A DNA stretch of 64,000 nucleotides from Clostridia bacterium (GCA_017456895.1 JAFTIN010000003.1:1-64000), one strand, 5' to 3'; shown: positions 24,626 through 33,902, counted from the first letter of the stretch. Numbers and translations are program-made. The notes: generated by a model not told the origin, from the letters alone.

Positions 24626-27610
24626 TCAAGTGTAGCTGACGCCCTCGTCAACCTCCTTACCGTTAAGAAGATAGATATAATGGTTTACGAGCTTCTTAAA
24701 GGCGAACGTCGTGACGTAATAATCCGAAACCTCGCCAAGGTGCTCGATCTTGTTTCCATCCGCGTCACTTCTGTAGAAGCGGACCATAATGCGGCGGTCA
24801 TCGAGTCTGTAGAAATCGTAGGTATAGTAATATTCCTTACCGTCAACGCGAAGATGCATACGCAAGATCCTCGGCCCTGTAAGACCGACGGCCTGCTCGT
24901 CCTCGGTGAGGTAATCGAAATATCTGGTGAGCTGCAGCGTCTCGTATACGCTGTTGAAGTATGCGGCGCCGAGCGTGTCATTGGTGCCGGGATAGTACGC
25001 GGTCTTTCCGCCTCCTATCGTGTGATCGTAAAGCGTGGAGATATCTCCCCACTCATTTCCGAACATTTTTGTAAACTCGGTCTCAAACGAGCCCTCGGCC
25101 GCCTTGACTCTGACTATCTCGTGCTCGATGGGTGAGGAGCCCTGGAAGGCCTCTTCTCTGATCACGTAGTCGTTGCCGACGTATCCGCCGTAAGCTTCCT
25201 TAAAGACCACGTCGAAATTATAAGTGCCGGAAAGATCCTGCATATTGAACTCAAGCTTCAATCCCCGGAGCTTAGTAATGTCCATCATTACAAGATTCTT
25301 TCTCGCCCAGAAGTCGACGAAGCCGTACTCGAGGAAATCAAAGTCTGCGGAAGGAACCTTGGCTACAAGGTCGTACATATCCGAGCCGATATATCTGATC
25401 CTCGATCCGTCCTCATCGTACACGGGGTCGCTGATATAAAGAGTAAAGCCGAGGGTTGATATCCAACCGAAATCACTCATATCGTTGCTGTTATCGCCCT
25501 CGAGGTCCTCGCTGGCGTCGTAAATACCTCTCGGCATCTCGAAGTAGATCCTGTGAGCAAAGAGGCCGTACTTTTCCATATTCTCAAGAGTGAGTCCTAT
25601 GGCCACGGTGGTGCCGGAAAGGCCTACAGCGCTGTTACTGTCCTTTCCTATTCCGCCAAGAAGCTTGACCGCGGTCTCACAGGAGCCGGAGTTGAGTCCG
25701 TAAAGCCTGTACTCGTTAGTGAGAGTGTTCTCAAAGAAGGTATCTCCGTAGAATGGGTCTCTCTCGGAGGCGTTGCGGAATCTGAATGAGACAATTATCT
25801 CGTTAGCGACGAAATACTCGATCCTTGAGATCTCGTAGGTCACGAACTCTCTCATAAATTCATAAGAGAACGTCTCGTTGTAGATCACCTCATTGTAGCT
25901 TCCCTTACCCTTACCGAGAAGGAAGGTCTTAAGAGGAGCAAGCTTATCCGTATCGGAAATGTCCGCAAGACGGATTATTGCGCTGCCCGTCTTGGCAGCA
26001 TCGGTGCCTGCGGTACGCTTGTAGGTAATGGTAACGTAGGTGTCCTCGGTTACCGTGTTGACCACCGCGCCGTACTCGTCAAAGATAGAGGTGACTCCGG
26101 TGAGCACGTACTTCTCTGTCGATTTAAGCGAATTGTCCTTGGTATATTCAACCGTAAGTGTGACGGCATCCGCGCCGAGATCCTTACCTATCTCAAGGCC
26201 GACGAACTTATCTGCGTCAAGCGACGTGAGATCTCCTACATCAATTATACCGTGACAGTCGTAATTTACCGTTTGCCCCCCTACCGTGTAGCGGTAAGTG
26301 ACCTTAAAGAGCTTGTGAGATGAGTCGGTAATGCCACTCGTTATCTCGTCTGTATCGGTCAGCACGGACTCTATTTTCGTCACGCTGTACGTGTATTCAA
26401 CGTTCTCGGACTCGCCAAAGGAGAGCTTCTTTTCCTCTGTCTGGAAGAGCTCTGTAATAAGCGTTATCAGTATCTCGTTTCCGTCGTAAGAGCCGACGTT
26501 CTTACCCTTTAAGGCAGCCTTTATTCTCTCATAATCGGGATGAGCCTTGAGCGCCTCAAGATCGAAGGAAAGGCTTGTACTTTCCTCGGTATCATAACCG
26601 GAGAAGTCGCCCGACTCGGGAACAAACTCAAGCCCCTTGTCAACGCTGGCGTAGTAAGAACCGTTAACTACCACGTTGGGATTCTCATAGTTCTTATAGA
26701 CCGCATCGTCGGACGTGAAGACTCTGTCCGACTCTTCCTTAAACACGGTACCCGTCCACTTCTTGAAATCGGTGGTGAGGTAGGGGCCGTAGACAGACTC
26801 GCCCTCGAGTCCCTCGGCAACGAGCATGCCCTTGATAAATTCATTGAAGCCTGCAAGAGCGTACTTGAAGTACTCGCTCTTGGTGTAGTAGACGTAATCT
26901 CTGCCGTCTACCATAAAGTAATATCCGACGCCCGAGAGCGCCTTGTCGCCGATGATGATAACGTGCGCCTCATCGGTGCCCTCGATTATCTGTCCGGTCT
27001 TTTTGTCCCTCTCTCCGTAGATGAAGGAAACCGTCGAGCTCTCGCTCTTTGTAAGACCGTACTCTCGGAGGAGCGCGTCTCTTCTCGCCGCGCCCTCCTC
27101 GTTGTCTGCCGAGGGAAGCTCTATTCTCTCTGTAAAGTAAGGAGCTCCTATAGCCGAGCAAAGGTAGGTGAGATAGTATATCATACCGTATCCGTCACCC
27201 GTCTCTGTGGCGTAAAGGTCCTCGTAATCAAACTCACCCTCTGCGCCGACAATAGGGGGCGTGTAAGGAATTGCGCCCTCTTTTCCGTCCACGTAGTAGT
27301 GGAAGAGGAAGCTTCCCTGGTCGTCGGGGTATCTTGAAAGGCCGAAGTTACCTGTCTTATTCTTGAGCTCGACAAAGAGTATCTGTCCTTCCTCTATCCA
27401 GGGATAGGCGATCATCTGATTCAGGTAAGTCGACTCTCCGGGCTTAAGCTCGGGCCTCTCGGCCGTCTGCCCGTTGCCCTTGTTGTTTTCGGATATCTTC
27501 TTGATCACGAGCACGGTCGTTAGGCACGCCGCGGCAAGGACAAGAGATATTATCAGAAGCCAGATGGTAGCGATCTGCGCTTTGCTCAGTTTTCTTTCTA
27601 CTGCTCTCAC
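24626..27610 (-). CDS. DUF4340-like membrane-anchored protein with FKBP-like repeats, Gld-type ABC operon
   Basis: This is a 994-residue protein with one N-terminal membrane helix (about 12-37) and an external remainder. Residues about 65-270 fit the DUF4340 pattern that often accompanies GldG-type genes: LLREYGL, VIIIGDKALSGVGYYFMV, DYVYYTKSEYF. Two repeats then resemble degenerate FKBP units: LFKVTYRYTVGG with HGIIDVGDL and FVGLEIGKDLG, and YVTITYKRTAGT with AIIRLADI. The C-terminal third is beta-rich and unrecognised. The start is GTG at 27610, five nt after AAGGAGG. It is the fifth and last gene of the ABC operon, 10 nt after the GldG-like gene. I infer an accessory envelope subunit of that transporter. 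Confidence 0.65.
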   Translation of the reverse strand: MRAVERKLSKAQIATIWLLIISLVLAAACLTTVLVIKKISENNKGNGQTAERPELKPGESTYLNQMIAYPWIEEGQILFVELKNKTGNFGLSRYPDDQGSFLFHYYVDGKEGAIPYTPPIVGAEGEFDYEDLYATETGDGYGMIYYLTYLCSAIGAPYFTERIELPSADNEEGAARRDALLREYGLTKSESSTVSFIYGERDKKTGQIIEGTDEAHVIIIGDKALSGVGYYFMVDGRDYVYYTKSEYFKYALAGFNEFIKGMLVAEGLEGESVYGPYLTTDFKKWTGTVFKEESDRVFTSDDAVYKNYENPNVVVNGSYYASVDKGLEFVPESGDFSGYDTEESTSLSFDLEALKAHPDYERIKAALKGKNVGSYDGNEILITLITELFQTEEKKLSFGESENVEYTYSVTKIESVLTDTDEITSGITDSSHKLFKVTYRYTVGGQTVNYDCHGIIDVGDLTSLDADKFVGLEIGKDLGADAVTLTVEYTKDNSLKSTEKYVLTGVTSIFDEYGAVVNTVTEDTYVTITYKRTAGTDAAKTGSAIIRLADISDTDKLAPLKTFLLGKGKGSYNEVIYNETFSYEFMREFVTYEISRIEYFVANEIIVSFRFRNASERDPFYGDTFFENTLTNEYRLYGLNSGSCETAVKLLGGIGKDSNSAVGLSGTTVAIGLTLENMEKYGLFAHRIYFEMPRGIYDASEDLEGDNSNDMSDFGWISTLGFTLYISDPVYDEDGSRIRYIGSDMYDLVAKVPSADFDFLEYGFVDFWARKNLVMMDITKLRGLKLEFNMQDLSGTYNFDVVFKEAYGGYVGNDYVIREEAFQGSSPIEHEIVRVKAAEGSFETEFTKMFGNEWGDISTLYDHTIGGGKTAYYPGTNDTLGAAYFNSVYETLQLTRYFDYLTEDEQAVGLTGPRILRMHLRVDGKEYYYTYDFYRLDDRRIMVRFYRSDADGNKIEHLGEVSDYYVTTFAFKKLVNHYIYLLNGKEVDEGVSYT

Positions 27611-27620
27611 ATCTGCCTCC

Positions 27621-29282
27621 TTATAAGAATTTACGCTTGATGAACACGACTATACCAAGAGCTGCCGCAGTCACGGGCACAGCCAAAACTATGACCGTGT
27701 AAATAACGATAGCCGTGGAGCCAAGACCCTTGTTATACTTAACGACCTCCGTTGCATCCCAGGAGTAGACCTTGGTGGGAGAGGAGGACAGAGTCGTGCT
27801 GGCAGTCTGCTTTCCTCCAAAGGAGGGGGAGTTGTATGACAAGCCGCCGAGCTCTATGGTAGCGTATCTGTCGGTTCTGGATATATTGCTGATCACCGAC
27901 GCCAAAACGTCGTAGTTGGCGTAAGAGGTGTTGCCGAGCAGCTCGTTGGAGAAGAAGTCGGCGCTGTTGGTACAAAATAGGTATGACGAGGAGTTCTCGG
28001 CGGTGTAGCTGTCAAGATTCTTTCTGACACCTGCCGCAACGAGAGTCTTGACGCTCGTGTCGGTCGCACCGCCCGAATAGACGTACGCGTTATCCGACGT
28101 ACCGATGAAGGCGGCGTAGTTTCTCGAGCCGTATTTATTGCCCGACTCGATCATGGATTCACTCATATCAATTGAGCAATAGACGTACCCCGTGTTAGAA
28201 AATACCATCTTCGGAGCGCTGGAAAGCGAGGAAAATCCGCCGTAGTAAGCGTAGCCGAAGTTCTGCTCGTTCTGATCGTATACGCCCGAGAATACCGAGT
28301 CGTCGCTCTCGCCGTTAGAATCGGTGAAAAGCGCGTTATCGGGATCGAACACCTGCGTGTCTCCGAAGCGGATGCCCCACTCTGCCGCAAAGTTCTCTAG
28401 CAGGGGAAGATCGACGTCAAAGGCCTTATTGAGCATTACCGCGCCCGACTCGCCCATGAGATATCTGTCTATCTTCTCAAGGTCGGATACATAACCGAAG
28501 CTGTCGAGCTTTGTGTCATCATAGGTAAAATCCGTCCTCGGATCGTTTATGATAAGGAGCGCGCAGTCGTCGGGGATCGCATCGACCGCCCCAAGACTGA
28601 TAGTCTTTATCGCAAGGCCGCGCTCGGTTAGAAGGTCGGCAAGATATCCAAGACTCTTGCTCATCTCGGAATCCGGGTTCTCGGGATCGTAGTATCTCTC
28701 GCCGTGATCGGTCACAAAATACGCCACGGGACGGTTGATGGCCGTGATGGAGGCGAGGATGGAAGCTACTCTGTACTCTCCGTTGTAGGAGAAGTTGTCG
28801 CTGGTCCAGAAGCCTGTCGCATTGACGATCTTATACTTTGCTCCGTAGGAGAAGATAACGTCTGTTGCCGAAATAGTGTCTCTGGACGTGGTTCTGTACA
28901 TAGATACCGCGGTAGGATCGAGAGCTACGTTTACCGTCTCAACCGTCACGTTATCAAATTCATTCTGCATTGCGAGCGCCATAAAGTAGGTCGCGCGCAT
29001 TTTATCACTTCCGATGAGGTAGTCGGGGTCTGTGCAGAAGGTGATCTTTATCTGCTTTTTATTCCCGCTCTCATCAGCGTCAAGTATCTCGTGGCACACC
29101 TCGAGCATCTTATCACTCATAGTGTAGAAGCCCTCGGGAGTGAGGTCGATCATAAACAGCTTCTGTCCGCCAAAGTAGGTAAGAATGAGGTTTAAGCCGA
29201 GGAGAAGCACAATACCGACTATAGTGATAACGGAAAATATTTTCGTTCGGGTGCTTTTACCCTTAAATATCGACTTTTTCAT
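27621..29282 (-). CDS. GldG-like ABC transporter accessory protein (copy 2)
   Basis: This 553-residue protein has an N-terminal membrane helix (about 15-36), a large external domain and a C-terminal helix (about 525-548) followed by KRKFL. The external part shows the GldG/ABC-type uncharacterised transport layout: FMIDLTPEGFYTMSDKMLEV, then VAYFVTDHGERYYDPE, then ALLIINDPRTDF, with LMGESGAVMLNKAFDVDLP further on. In Bacteroidota GldG works with GldA and GldF in gliding; in Firmicutes the role of this family is unknown. The gene starts three nt after the stop of its paralogue, which implies coupled translation. The lack of a strong ribosome site fits coupling. Confidence 0.82.
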   Translation of the reverse strand: MKKSIFKGKSTRTKIFSVITIVGIVLLLGLNLILTYFGGQKLFMIDLTPEGFYTMSDKMLEVCHEILDADESGNKKQIKITFCTDPDYLIGSDKMRATYFMALAMQNEFDNVTVETVNVALDPTAVSMYRTTSRDTISATDVIFSYGAKYKIVNATGFWTSDNFSYNGEYRVASILASITAINRPVAYFVTDHGERYYDPENPDSEMSKSLGYLADLLTERGLAIKTISLGAVDAIPDDCALLIINDPRTDFTYDDTKLDSFGYVSDLEKIDRYLMGESGAVMLNKAFDVDLPLLENFAAEWGIRFGDTQVFDPDNALFTDSNGESDDSVFSGVYDQNEQNFGYAYYGGFSSLSSAPKMVFSNTGYVYCSIDMSESMIESGNKYGSRNYAAFIGTSDNAYVYSGGATDTSVKTLVAAGVRKNLDSYTAENSSSYLFCTNSADFFSNELLGNTSYANYDVLASVISNISRTDRYATIELGGLSYNSPSFGGKQTASTTLSSSPTKVYSWDATEVVKYNKGLGSTAIVIYTVIVLAVPVTAAALGIVVFIKRKFL

Positions 29283-29285
29283 CGG

Positions 29286-30818
29286 TTATCTGTTCTTTCT
29301 CCTTATGATAGTAATCGCGCCGATAACGGCAAGTGCCACGGGGATCGCTAAAATTATAGCTGTGTATATTTTGGCAGTACCCATAGTAAGATTTTCGAGT
29401 ATTTTGGATCTGTACATTACCTGGTTGGTGCCTCTTGGAGCAGAGTTCGAATCAAAGAGGACCTCAAGCACGGAGTAGAGGAAGTCCTTGTTCGAGTAGC
29501 TCTCCGAAAGAAAGGCGTCGACCGACGTAATGTACGCGGTGGGTATAACGAATACCACGGACTCCTTGCCATCCTTCTCTTCTCTTACCGAATAGGCGGC
29601 AACGGCATAGCCGCCCTCGCTGTCGGTCACCTTACCGCCCGCGTGGGTGGAGGAGGTGCTGCCCGAGATAAGCAGGGGGTGTGCGCCGAGAGAGGAGTCG
29701 AGCTTAAGACTCGTCACCTCGCTGACGAGCACACGGTCGTCACCGAATTTAGACACCTTGGAGTATATCTCGTCGGATACGGCGTTTTGCGCATGGGTTG
29801 CGACGAAGGTGTATCCGTCCGGTGTGATGGCGTTGGAATTTTCCCTGACTATGTCGCGCACGAGTACGCCGTGCTCATTATATTCGCCCGAGAGGGTTAT
29901 ACCCCACTTTTTGATGAGACCCTCGAGGTTTTTAAGCTCCTTGACGTACGGATCTAAGGCGACGTAGAGCTTACCGCCCGACTCAAGGTAGTCCTCGATC
30001 TTGTTGAGCTCGCCTCTGACCTCGGCATTCTCTACGGAAAGCTCAAAGTCGGAGGTGGGGTTGGAGATTATGATCATGCCCGCATCCTTCGGTATCTCGG
30101 ACTTGCGCAGGTTAATAGCCTCAACGTAATATCCCGCGCAGGTGAGAAGGTTGCTGAAGGCAACGTCGGCGGTCTCACCGTGGTTCTGCGTAAAGTAAGC
30201 GACGGGGTGATCGTCGTGGAGCACCCAGGATATCATAGCGGCAATTATCTCCTCGCCGTTATAGGCGACGATGTTGGCGGACGAGTCGAGCGTGTAGAAG
30301 TCAACGAAGCCCGCGGAGGTGGCCGTATCGGTGATAACGCGGCAGCTCCATTCCTCCCCCTCTCCCGCCTCGAAGATGACAGAGTTCTGCTTGAGCTTGT
30401 TCTTGCCGCCGTCTAAGTATTTTTCAAAATTAACGATATTACCGTCCTCGTCAAGCTTGGTGAGGAGGTTAACGAATCTTAGGTCAACGAGCTCGGGATA
30501 TCTCTCTTGAAAAGCGCGCGCTGTTGTCAAAACGAGGCTACCCGTGTCGTGTTTTTCCAGCTGATCCTCCGGATAACAGAAGGTTATAGTGACCCTTTTG
30601 CCGAGGAGGATCGCATTGGCGAAAAGCTCGTCGGTGTTGCCCGAAATGGAAAGGTCGTCCACGTCGGGAGAATACAGATACAGTCCGAACGCGTTGGTGA
30701 GTGTGTAGGCGAGAATGTTGATAAGCACGACCATGGCTATGATGACCACGGTCATGGTATTACCTATTCCCTTTCTGCCGGTCAGCCTGCGCCCGAGCTT
30801 CTTAAAGAATTCCTTCAT
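29286..30818 (-). CDS. GldG-like ABC transporter accessory protein (copy 1)
   Basis: This 510-residue paralogue of the next gene has the same topology. An N-terminal helix lies at about 22-48 and a C-terminal helix at about 478-503, ending in RRKNR, with an external Rossmann-like domain between. Shared motifs include HPVAYFTQNHGE, MIIISNPTSDFE and LESGGKLYVALDPYVKELKNLEG. It follows the ABC permease gene by 19 nt, with GGAG ten nt before the ATG. Two GldG-like proteins in tandem suggest a heterodimer on the outer face of the membrane. What is moved, or which mechanical work is done, cannot be told from sequence. Confidence 0.82.
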   Translation of the reverse strand: MKEFFKKLGRRLTGRKGIGNTMTVVIIAMVVLINILAYTLTNAFGLYLYSPDVDDLSISGNTDELFANAILLGKRVTITFCYPEDQLEKHDTGSLVLTTARAFQERYPELVDLRFVNLLTKLDEDGNIVNFEKYLDGGKNKLKQNSVIFEAGEGEEWSCRVITDTATSAGFVDFYTLDSSANIVAYNGEEIIAAMISWVLHDDHPVAYFTQNHGETADVAFSNLLTCAGYYVEAINLRKSEIPKDAGMIIISNPTSDFELSVENAEVRGELNKIEDYLESGGKLYVALDPYVKELKNLEGLIKKWGITLSGEYNEHGVLVRDIVRENSNAITPDGYTFVATHAQNAVSDEIYSKVSKFGDDRVLVSEVTSLKLDSSLGAHPLLISGSTSSTHAGGKVTDSEGGYAVAAYSVREEKDGKESVVFVIPTAYITSVDAFLSESYSNKDFLYSVLEVLFDSNSAPRGTNQVMYRSKILENLTMGTAKIYTAIILAIPVALAVIGAITIIRRKNR

Positions 30819-30837
30819 ACTGTAAGCTCTCCGATCA

Positions 30838-31545
30838 TCAACCGAATCTGCGGCGGTCGTACACTCTGATGGTGAGCCAGAGGAAGATTCCGCTCACGGA
30901 GAGATAATAAATGACCGATGCAAACTCAAAATAGCCGTTGACGAAGCTCTGGAATCTGGTGAAGATAGAGATAGCGTCAAATACGTATCTTATAGCGTAC
31001 GATGTGGGTATAAGCGAATTTACAAGGCCTATACCAAGGAAGCCGAGGATAATGGCGATAGTGCCTATAGCCGCGGAGAGCTGGTTCTCGGTAAGGGCCG
31101 AAACAAAGATACCTATAGAGATAAATACCATTCCCACAAGCAAAAGAGCTATGAGGTTGCCGAAGAGCACGGCGAACTTAAGCTGGGTATAGGGAATGAG
31201 GAAGAGGAAGTAAAGCGAGGTAAGTACGGTTGCAGCGCCAAAAACTGTGTAGGAAGCAAGGAATTTGCCGAAAACCATCGCAGGAAGTGACACGGGTGCC
31301 GTCAAAATGAGCTGCTCGGTCTTTGTCTTTCTCTCCTCGCTGAAGGATTTCATAGTAAGAAGAGGGAGAACCACCGCCGAGAAAACAAGCATTAGGGTGA
31401 AGTAGTTCGTCACATCCGAGGACATAGAGAACATGGTGGTATAGCTGAAGAGTATGCCGGCGATAGCGAGATAGATAACGAGAAATACGTATCCTATCAC
31501 GCCGACGAAATAGCTCTTTAATTCTCTTTTGTAGATTGCAAGCAT
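30838..31545 (-). CDS. ABC-2 type permease, GldF/NosY-like
   Basis: This 235-residue integral membrane protein has six predicted helices and an ABC-2 layout. It begins MLAIYKRELKSYFVG and carries the coupling segment FSEERKTKTEQLILTAPVS followed by VFGKFLASYT, which is typical of GldF/NosY permeases. The ATPase gene ends 11 nt upstream, and the first GldG-like gene starts 19 nt downstream. The ATG has GAGGAAAAG upstream. It would form the membrane channel or motor base with the ATPase encoded first in the operon. Confidence 0.88.
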   Translation of the reverse strand: MLAIYKRELKSYFVGVIGYVFLVIYLAIAGILFSYTTMFSMSSDVTNYFTLMLVFSAVVLPLLTMKSFSEERKTKTEQLILTAPVSLPAMVFGKFLASYTVFGAATVLTSLYFLFLIPYTQLKFAVLFGNLIALLLVGMVFISIGIFVSALTENQLSAAIGTIAIILGFLGIGLVNSLIPTSYAIRYVFDAISIFTRFQSFVNGYFEFASVIYYLSVSGIFLWLTIRVYDRRRFG

Positions 31546-31556
31546 TTATCTTTTCC

Positions 31557-32528
31557 TCACTTTCTGCGTTTCTTTGTCTCATTCACCTTATCCGAACGAT
31601 CGACAAGGCGGATGAATACAGTCTCAAGGTCGGTGCCCGAGGGCTCCATACCTATGATAGGCCAGTTGTTTGACACACAGAGGTTGAACACCGACTTTCT
31701 GACGTCGACGTTTTTCTCGCTCTCGACAACGTAAGAGTATGAGTCGAGATCTCTCTCGCCGGTGGACTCCACGCTCTTGATACCGTTTATTCTGCGCAGA
31801 GCAAGCTCTACCTCACGCGCGGGGCCGCATATTTTAACCTTGTAGCGGTAGCCGTCCTCGATCGTCTTGACGATATCGTCCGTACGCTCGTCGGCAATTA
31901 TGCTGCCCTTATTGATAATGATGACTCTCTCGCAGACGGCCTGTACCTCTGCGAGAATATGAGTGGAGAGTACGACCGTGTGACGGCGCGCCAGGGTTCT
32001 CAGAAGATTTCTCACGGCTATGATCTGCTTAGGATCAAGACCGATAGTAGGTTCGTCAAAGATAACGACCTTGGGATCTCCGATAAGCGCCTGAGCTATG
32101 CCGACTCTCTGCTTATTACCCTTTGAGAGGTTGCGGATGAGCCTGTCCTTTACCTCGGAGAGCTTGGTCACCGAGATGATCTCCTCAATGTGGGGCTCTC
32201 TCTCAAGCTCGCATCCCTTGAGCTCGTATACGAAGTTCAGGTATTCGGTTACCGTCATCTCGGGATAGAGAGGAGGCTGCTCGGGGAGAAAGCCTATATT
32301 CTTCTTTGCCTCGATAGGATCGTCGAGGATATTCACTCCGTTTATGTATACCTCACCCGACGTGGAGGATAGGTATCCCGTAAGGATATTCATAGCGGTA
32401 CTCTTGCCCGCTCCGTTGGGGCCGAGCAGACCAACGATCTCGCCCTCGCCTATCTCAAAGCTAACGTCGTTCAGGGCGTAGTTGGATCCGTATCGCTTAA
32501 CCAGATTCTGAACCTTGATCATAGTCAT
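31557..32528 (-). CDS. ABC transporter ATPase, GldA/CcmA-like
   Basis: This is a 323-residue nucleotide-binding subunit. Walker A is GPNGAGKS near 39, the Q-loop lies in LPEQPPLYPEM, the signature LSKGNKQRVGIAQAL near 134, Walker B VVIFDEPTIGLDP near 157, and the switch histidine in LSTHILAEV. A C-terminal extension of about 90 residues resembles DUF4162-type regulatory tails. It is the first gene of a five-gene operon with permease, two GldG-like proteins and a DUF4340-like protein. The start at 32528 lacks a normally spaced ribosome site; AAAGGA is separated from it by a 15-nt hairpin that would bring it into range. Confidence 0.92.
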   Translation of the reverse strand: MTMIKVQNLVKRYGSNYALNDVSFEIGEGEIVGLLGPNGAGKSTAMNILTGYLSSTSGEVYINGVNILDDPIEAKKNIGFLPEQPPLYPEMTVTEYLNFVYELKGCELEREPHIEEIISVTKLSEVKDRLIRNLSKGNKQRVGIAQALIGDPKVVIFDEPTIGLDPKQIIAVRNLLRTLARRHTVVLSTHILAEVQAVCERVIIINKGSIIADERTDDIVKTIEDGYRYKVKICGPAREVELALRRINGIKSVESTGERDLDSYSYVVESEKNVDVRKSVFNLCVSNNWPIIGMEPSGTDLETVFIRLVDRSDKVNETKKRRK

Positions 32529-32533
32529 TTAAC

Positions 32534-32555
32534 GTCGGTAAAACCGACTTCCTTT
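32534..32555 (-). promoter_or_regulatory. Ribosome site bridged by a small hairpin
   Basis: AAAGGA (32555-32550) lies 21 nt before the ATG at 32528. Fifteen of those bases form a 6-bp hairpin, GTCGGT-TTT-ACCGAC (32548-32534). Folding would leave about six nt of effective spacing. Confidence 0.5.
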
Positions 32556-32630
32556 CGAATATATGTAAAATTTTTATCACTTTTAAAAGCTTTTTAGGGG
32601 CTCTCCGAGCCGATATCAAGCTAATTCAAC

Positions 32631-32639
32631 ATTATACCA
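32631..32639 (-). promoter_or_regulatory. Extended -10 promoter of the Gld-like ABC operon
   Basis: TGGTATAAT on minus is an extended -10 (TGnTATAAT); no good -35 lies 17 bp upstream. The 369-bp divergent region 32529-32897 also holds a small GGCTC/GAGCC hairpin in this leader, the ribosome-site hairpin and the trpS promoter; I see no gene in it. Confidence 0.5.
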
Positions 32640-32827
32640 CACAATTGTAAATAAATTATTAACAAAATAAATAAAATTTAAATATTATAATGTACGGTCG
32701 GTAAACATTTTTAGAGTATTGGTTCATTTTTACTCACAAATCTCGCTTTCAAGCCGTACGACACTGCATTTTTTCAATAAAAACGGGAGTTTATGCCCTA
32801 AAAGAGGTCTTCTTTTCATTTCTCGGC

Positions 32828-32856
32828 TTGACAAAAGTGAGAAAGGGTTGTATAAT
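32828..32856 (+). promoter_or_regulatory. SigA promoter of trpS
   Basis: A perfect TTGACA (32828-32833) and TATAAT (32851-32856) are spaced by 17 bp, 41 nt before the start. The short leader excludes a T-box. Confidence 0.9.
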
Positions 32857-32897
32857 CTTGGTATATCTTTGTTTATCCCCGTAAGGAGAATATAAAA

Positions 32898-33896
32898 ATG
32901 GCAGAAAACGATAAGAAAATAGTATTTTCCGGAGTGCAGCCCTCGGGCAACCTCACTCTCGGCAACTACCTCGGCGCTATCAAGAATTTCTCTCGCTTCT
33001 CCGAGGACTATAAGACCTTTTACTGTGTTGTTGATCTTCACGCTATAACCGTCAGACAGGTTCCCGCAGAGCTCAGAAAAAGGACCTATGAGACTCTCGC
33101 TCTCTATATGGCGTGCGGCCTCGATCCCGAGAAAAACACCCTGTTTGTTCAGTCGCACGTGCCCCAGCACGCCGAGCTCGGTTGGATACTCGACTGCTAC
33201 ACTATGTTCGGTGAGCTCTCGAGAATGACTCAGTTCAAGGACAAGAGCGCAAAGAACGCGCAGAATATAAACGCGGGCCTCTTCACCTACCCTGCCCTTA
33301 TGGCGGCGGATATTCTGCTCTACCAGACCGATATCGTACCGGTAGGCATTGATCAAAAGCAGCATCTTGAGCTCGCGCGCGACGTTGCCGCAAGATTCAA
33401 CCTCATATACTCCGACACCTTCAAGATCCCCGAGGGATACATTCCCACCGATACTATGAAAATAATGTCGCTTCAGGAGCCCACCGCAAAGATGTCTAAG
33501 TCCGACCCTAACGAGAACGCGGTCATCCGTATACTCGACTCCAAGGACGACGTAATGCGAAAGTTCAAGAGAGCGGTCACCGACTCCGAGACCTCGGTGC
33601 GCTACTCCGAGGACAAGCCAGGCGTATCCAACCTTATGACCATCTACCGCGCCTTCACCGGCAAGACCTTCGAGGAGATCGAGCGTGAGTTTGACGGCAA
33701 GGGCTACGGTGACTTCAAGCTTGCTGTAGGCGAGGCTTGTGCCGACGGACTTAAGGACGTAAGAGACGAGTTTGCAAGGCTTATGCAGGATAAGGCTTAT
33801 CTCGAAGCAGTAATGAAAAAGGGTGCCGAGGAAGCGTACGGCTACGCAAGACGTACTATGTCCAAGGTAAGAAGAAAGATCGGTTTTGTGAACTGA
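32898..33896 (+). CDS. trpS: Tryptophanyl-tRNA synthetase
   Basis: This 332-residue class I synthetase charges tRNA-Trp. The HIGH-like motif lies in SGNLTLGNYLGAIK near 15 and the KMSKS signature in PTAKMSKSDPN near 193. YQTDIVPVGIDQKQHLELARD in the middle is the tryptophan-binding region of bacterial TrpRS, and the C-terminal ARRTMSKVRRKIGFV completes the family pattern. AAGGAG lies nine nt upstream of the ATG. It is a single-gene unit with consensus promoter and terminator, apparently expressed constitutively. Confidence 0.97.
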   Translation: MAENDKKIVFSGVQPSGNLTLGNYLGAIKNFSRFSEDYKTFYCVVDLHAITVRQVPAELRKRTYETLALYMACGLDPEKNTLFVQSHVPQHAELGWILDCYTMFGELSRMTQFKDKSAKNAQNINAGLFTYPALMAADILLYQTDIVPVGIDQKQHLELARDVAARFNLIYSDTFKIPEGYIPTDTMKIMSLQEPTAKMSKSDPNENAVIRILDSKDDVMRKFKRAVTDSETSVRYSEDKPGVSNLMTIYRAFTGKTFEEIEREFDGKGYGDFKLAVGEACADGLKDVRDEFARLMQDKAYLEAVMKKGAEEAYGYARRTMSKVRRKIGFVN

Positions 33897-33902
33897 TAAT
33901 GT

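Noticed and set aside
32857-32897. T-box upstream of trpS
   Set aside because: Only about 35 nt separate the predicted start site from the ribosome site; no T-box features.
32730-33365. Reverse-strand ORF of 211 codons overlapping trpS
   Set aside because: It is antisense to a clear synthetase gene and lacks a ribosome site.
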